Part shown: in pieces, positions 22,713-25,162 of the stretch
How the letters are laid out: every line of letters begins with the position of its first letter
Numbering within the stretch: the stretch's first letter is position 1
From: Chara braunii
Lineage: Eukaryota; Streptophyta; Charophyceae; Charales; Characeae
NCBI GenBank assembly: GCA_003427395.1
Contig: BFEA01000110.1
Coordinates: forward strand, 3,256,463 to 3,281,624
Length of the DNA: 25,162 bases
Direction: 5' to 3'
Translations under genes and position numbers: made by a program
Notes under the pieces: model-generated
What the model saw: the letters and a program-made list of their open reading frames with translations, nothing else
The model's database searches: none
What the model was told of the DNA's origin: nothing

Positions 22713-23440
22713 CCATAGTACGCCCAGGCCTCTCTTTCCTGGAGCAGATGATGGTCGGTTTTGGAAGCCCCTAGCGGTACCGGAACCGTCCGGCTGGCCG
22801 GTTCAGCTGCGCGCCGTAGGTTTGTTGATTGGCTAGGCCGTACCTGATTGGCATTGCTTCGGAAGTCCGAACCTCGGGTGTGGCCCCAGGCTAACCGGTG
22901 CTGGCCCAGGGCCTGTAAACTTGGCATACCGCTGGGCCAAGGGCTGATACTCCGTAGTCCCCAGCCTGAGTACACAATACCGTAGCCAAGTATAATGCCA
23001 CTGTAATTCACAAAATGTTTGCAGCTCCAGGTATTCCGTTGTGTCTTGTCGTTTAGTGCACTTTCTCCACTTTCAATTGTAATGAGGATATCGCAGGGGT
23101 TTCAAGGGAGGTTGGAGAATGGTGGAAAGGATGTGGTCGGACGAGAGGTCCCTGTATGGCTAGGAGATGGAGGAGTCCCATTGTGGGGGTAGATACATTT
23201 GGTTCGAAGCAGTGGACAACATCTTGGGTTTCCCCTCTGGAAAAGAAAGACAAAGAGGATGGGGCAACAAAAATATCAAGCCCTTTCCTCTTTCTTTCAT
23301 AATAGAGGCATTAGCATATGTATCGATTTTGTTGTTGTTGTTTTGTAGTACTTGGCAGTCTGTGCATGAGCACAAACCCTAAAGGTTGTGGGCAGCAAAG
23401 TGAACTACCTTTGTAGACTCATCCTGTCCTGGTTTGATGA
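22713..23440. other. Intergenic, no supported gene
   Basis: GC-balanced sequence. A minus-strand open frame at about 22685-23011 has no recognisable domain. Nothing else is notable apart from a short (GTT)n tract near 23328-23342. Confidence 0.5.
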
Positions 23441-23453
23441 TGGGTAAACGAGG

Positions 23454-23455
<2 letters not shown>

Positions 23456-23547
<92 letters not shown>
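23456..23547. repeat. (CT)46 microsatellite
   Basis: An uninterrupted CT run of about 92 bp is followed directly by a TG/TATG/TA-rich stretch to 23604. Confidence 0.97.
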
Positions 23548-23549
<2 letters not shown>

Positions 23550-23604
23550 TGTATGTGTGTATGTATATAAATGTACATATGTATATATATATACATATAT
23601 GTAT

Positions 23605-24215
23605 ATGATGAGTCGGTGAAACTCAAACGAAATAGTTTGTCACAACCCCTCCTTTGTTGTGCTCTTCTCCTTTTCTGTCGACGTTTTACCAAGCAGTTGT
23701 GTTTGACGATATATATACACATATATATATGTACATATAATATATATTTGTGTAGCATCGTGTTCGCGTTCGGAGGCGAACCCGAACATGTTCGCCCGAA
23801 CGCGAATTAACGCCCCAAAACCTTTGAAAGTGAACATAAAAAATATATATTAAAGAAAAAAACAACAAAGTCTCGTAAAAATCTGAAAAAATATATATCA
23901 TGTAAAACAACAATACAAGCAACTTTTGGCTCGAAGTCATGCTCAAATTTTGAGTCAAACGTGAGTTAAATAAAAATAAAACACTTATTTTTTTTTACAG
24001 GAATAAATTTATGTTCATCCGAATACGTTTACGAGTTATTCGCACGAATATGGGGGGGCGCGAACACGTTCGCCGTGCTACACAGATATATATATGCATA
24101 TATGTGTATATCGCCAAACAGAGTTGTTCGATAAACCGTAGGCAGAAAAGAAGAAGAGGACAATAAACGAGGGGTTGTGACACTCTGTTTCGTCAGAGTT
24201 TCATTGACTCATCAA
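23605..24215. mobile_element. Inverted repeat with hammerhead-like motifs (Penelope-like element ends?)
   Basis: Arm A (23605-23740, plus) and arm B (24215-24086, minus) are about 80% similar. Arm B begins with TGATGAGTCA, has a 9-base loop, then TGACGAAAC, then AGAGTGTC (24215-24175). In hammerhead terms it has the core UGAUGA, helix II GUCA/UGAC, GAAA, and a 3-bp helix III ACA/UGU followed by C at the cleavage position. Arm A has the same layout but helix II is broken. Both lack the usual C before UGAUGA, and a pairing 5' strand for helix I is not evident. Very short helix III is characteristic of hammerheads in Penelope-like retroelements. No reverse transcriptase is seen. Confidence 0.55.
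23750..24083. mobile_element. 334-bp TIR element between the inverted-repeat arms
   Basis: The ends are GTGTAGCAtCG and CGtGCTACAC, with subterminal GTTCGCG / CGCGAAC motifs. The interior is AT-rich and includes caacttttggctcgaagtca, similar to the core of the hAT-like MITEs. No open frame. A target-site duplication cannot be defined in the TA-rich flanks. Confidence 0.6.
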
Positions 24216-24648
24216 GAGGTTAAACCCTATAAATATGTATAAAATGTAATTTTTATTTTTATTCCACCAGGTTTTGTCGGTTATTCCTTCGTTTTTTTTT
24301 TCATTACACTTCAACTAATTGATTGATTTGTTGTTTGTGATTGTTTTGACTACAGTCAAAATGGTAAATTATTTGAAGAATGATGGAGATGGGTAGAGAA
24401 AATACGTCAAACTGTTCAAATTTTTTCCTATTTTCAAATTGTAAATTTTTATTACGTAAGATAAAACTGCACGACCTACATGTTTATACAATAGTGAAGG
24501 GGGAAAAAAATATATAAATGAACTAAGCAATACAACTTCGTATCCGTATGTATACAAATGTAATATTGTTGTAGACAATATGTATCTATATATACATATA
24601 TATACATATATATACATATATATACATATATATATATAAAGGGTTACC
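24216..24648. other. AT-rich intergenic with TATATACA microsatellite
   Basis: Mostly A/T-rich unique sequence. (TATATACA)n, with some TATA variation, runs at about 24586-24640. No gene. Confidence 0.7.
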
Positions 24649-25162
24649 TAACCGAACGTTCGGGGGCCCCTTGGCTGACCCCCGAACGTTCGGGCGTTCG
24701 GGGTCCCGTTTGGGGGCCGAACACCTCCAGGTTCGGCCCCCGCCAAAAAAATTTCGGGGTCTTAAAATTAGTTTTTGTTTTTGATTTTTTTTTTGTGAGT
24801 TCTCTATGATGTAACCTACACGCCTATAAATTTGAAGTCATTCTTCTAAGCCAAAAAAACATTAAAAATCGTCAAAGATGGGGGTGTAAAAACGTGCTCG
24901 CCCACTCACTATTTTTTTTTTCTTCACTTTTAAGATGGCGGTGTCGAAAAGGTGCTGGCACACTCACTCATTTTAATTCTCTTTTTATTTTTTCTTATTT
25001 TTATGAAATTTTATCATAGTGTTTATTTTCTGTATTTGATTTTTAATTCAAATTTGGTAAAGAATTTGGATGAAGTGCCCACGCAAATGTTGTTGAGTTT
25101 AATTTTTTCCATAACATATTTTATTTTCGGAATTTTTTGAAAACTTTTTTTTTTTTTCCTTA
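24649..25162. mobile_element. Copy 2 of the CGAACGTTCGG-rich element, inverted, open at window end
   Basis: It begins ccgaacgttcgggggcccct and continues as the reverse of 16531-17345. The order is gacccccgaacgttcgggcg, ggttcggcccccgccaaaaa, aatcgtcaaagatgggggtg, gatggcggtgtcgaaaa, and a core ending with gcaaatgttgttgag near 25085. The other end lies beyond the window. Confidence 0.7.

Noticed and set aside
1-25162. CRISPR arrays, bacterial operons, terminators or phage genes
   Set aside because: Splice sites, U6 snRNA, MITEs and microsatellites show a eukaryotic nuclear sequence. The tandem repeats have no CRISPR-like unique spacers.

Overview
This is eukaryotic nuclear DNA, repeat-rich and gene-poor. 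It is probably from a green plant or streptophyte alga with a large genome. Three copies of plant-type U6 snRNA sequence, a G-box/ABRE-like element cluster and a plant-type initiator-Met primer-binding-site motif point that way. A charophyte such as Chara would fit, but that is inference and no species can be proved from the window.

Two protein genes are recognisable, both on the minus strand. The first is a spliced elongin-A gene running from an ATG at 18830 to a stop at 6021. I rebuilt it from splice sites and reading frame: exon 1 (18830-18645), exon 2 (14769-14632), exon 3 (11872-11695), exon 4 (9555-9483), exon 5 (about 7369-6388) and exon 6 (6212-6021). The phases are compatible at every junction and the model gives about 582 residues. 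Exons 1-3 carry the BC-box, the F-box-like elongin-A domain and the basic Lys-Val-Pro-Pro region; exons 5-6 are a long low-complexity extension I cannot assign. The second gene is a compact 81-codon TMEM258-type oligosaccharyltransferase subunit (22309-22064).

Layout. 1-5990 is intergenic: a decayed U6 copy, minisatellites, tandem tRNA-derived units, a hAT-like MITE and two copies of a GTAC-ended MITE. 6021-18830 is elongin A, whose four long introns (2.1-3.9 kb) hold two U6 retrocopies with A-rich tails (one with a perfect 15-bp target-site duplication), a tRNA-like SINE head, a decayed duplicate of exon 4, LTR-like fragments, CA microsatellites and several MITEs. 18881-20392, just upstream of elongin A, holds 13 CACGTG sites, six of them in a minisatellite that alternates with TCGCGA. 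20490-21900 is minisatellites and local duplications. 22064-22309 is TMEM258, with a 99-bp MITE about 300 bp upstream. 23440-25162 is repeats: a CT microsatellite, an inverted repeat whose arms carry hammerhead-ribozyme-like motifs of the Penelope-retroelement type, an element between the arms, and part of a larger element continuing past the window end.

The points most worth pursuing are the hammerhead-like inverted repeat, the U6 retrocopies, the G-box array upstream of elongin A, the duplicated exon, and an interior core of about 75 bp shared by MITE-like elements with different ends.
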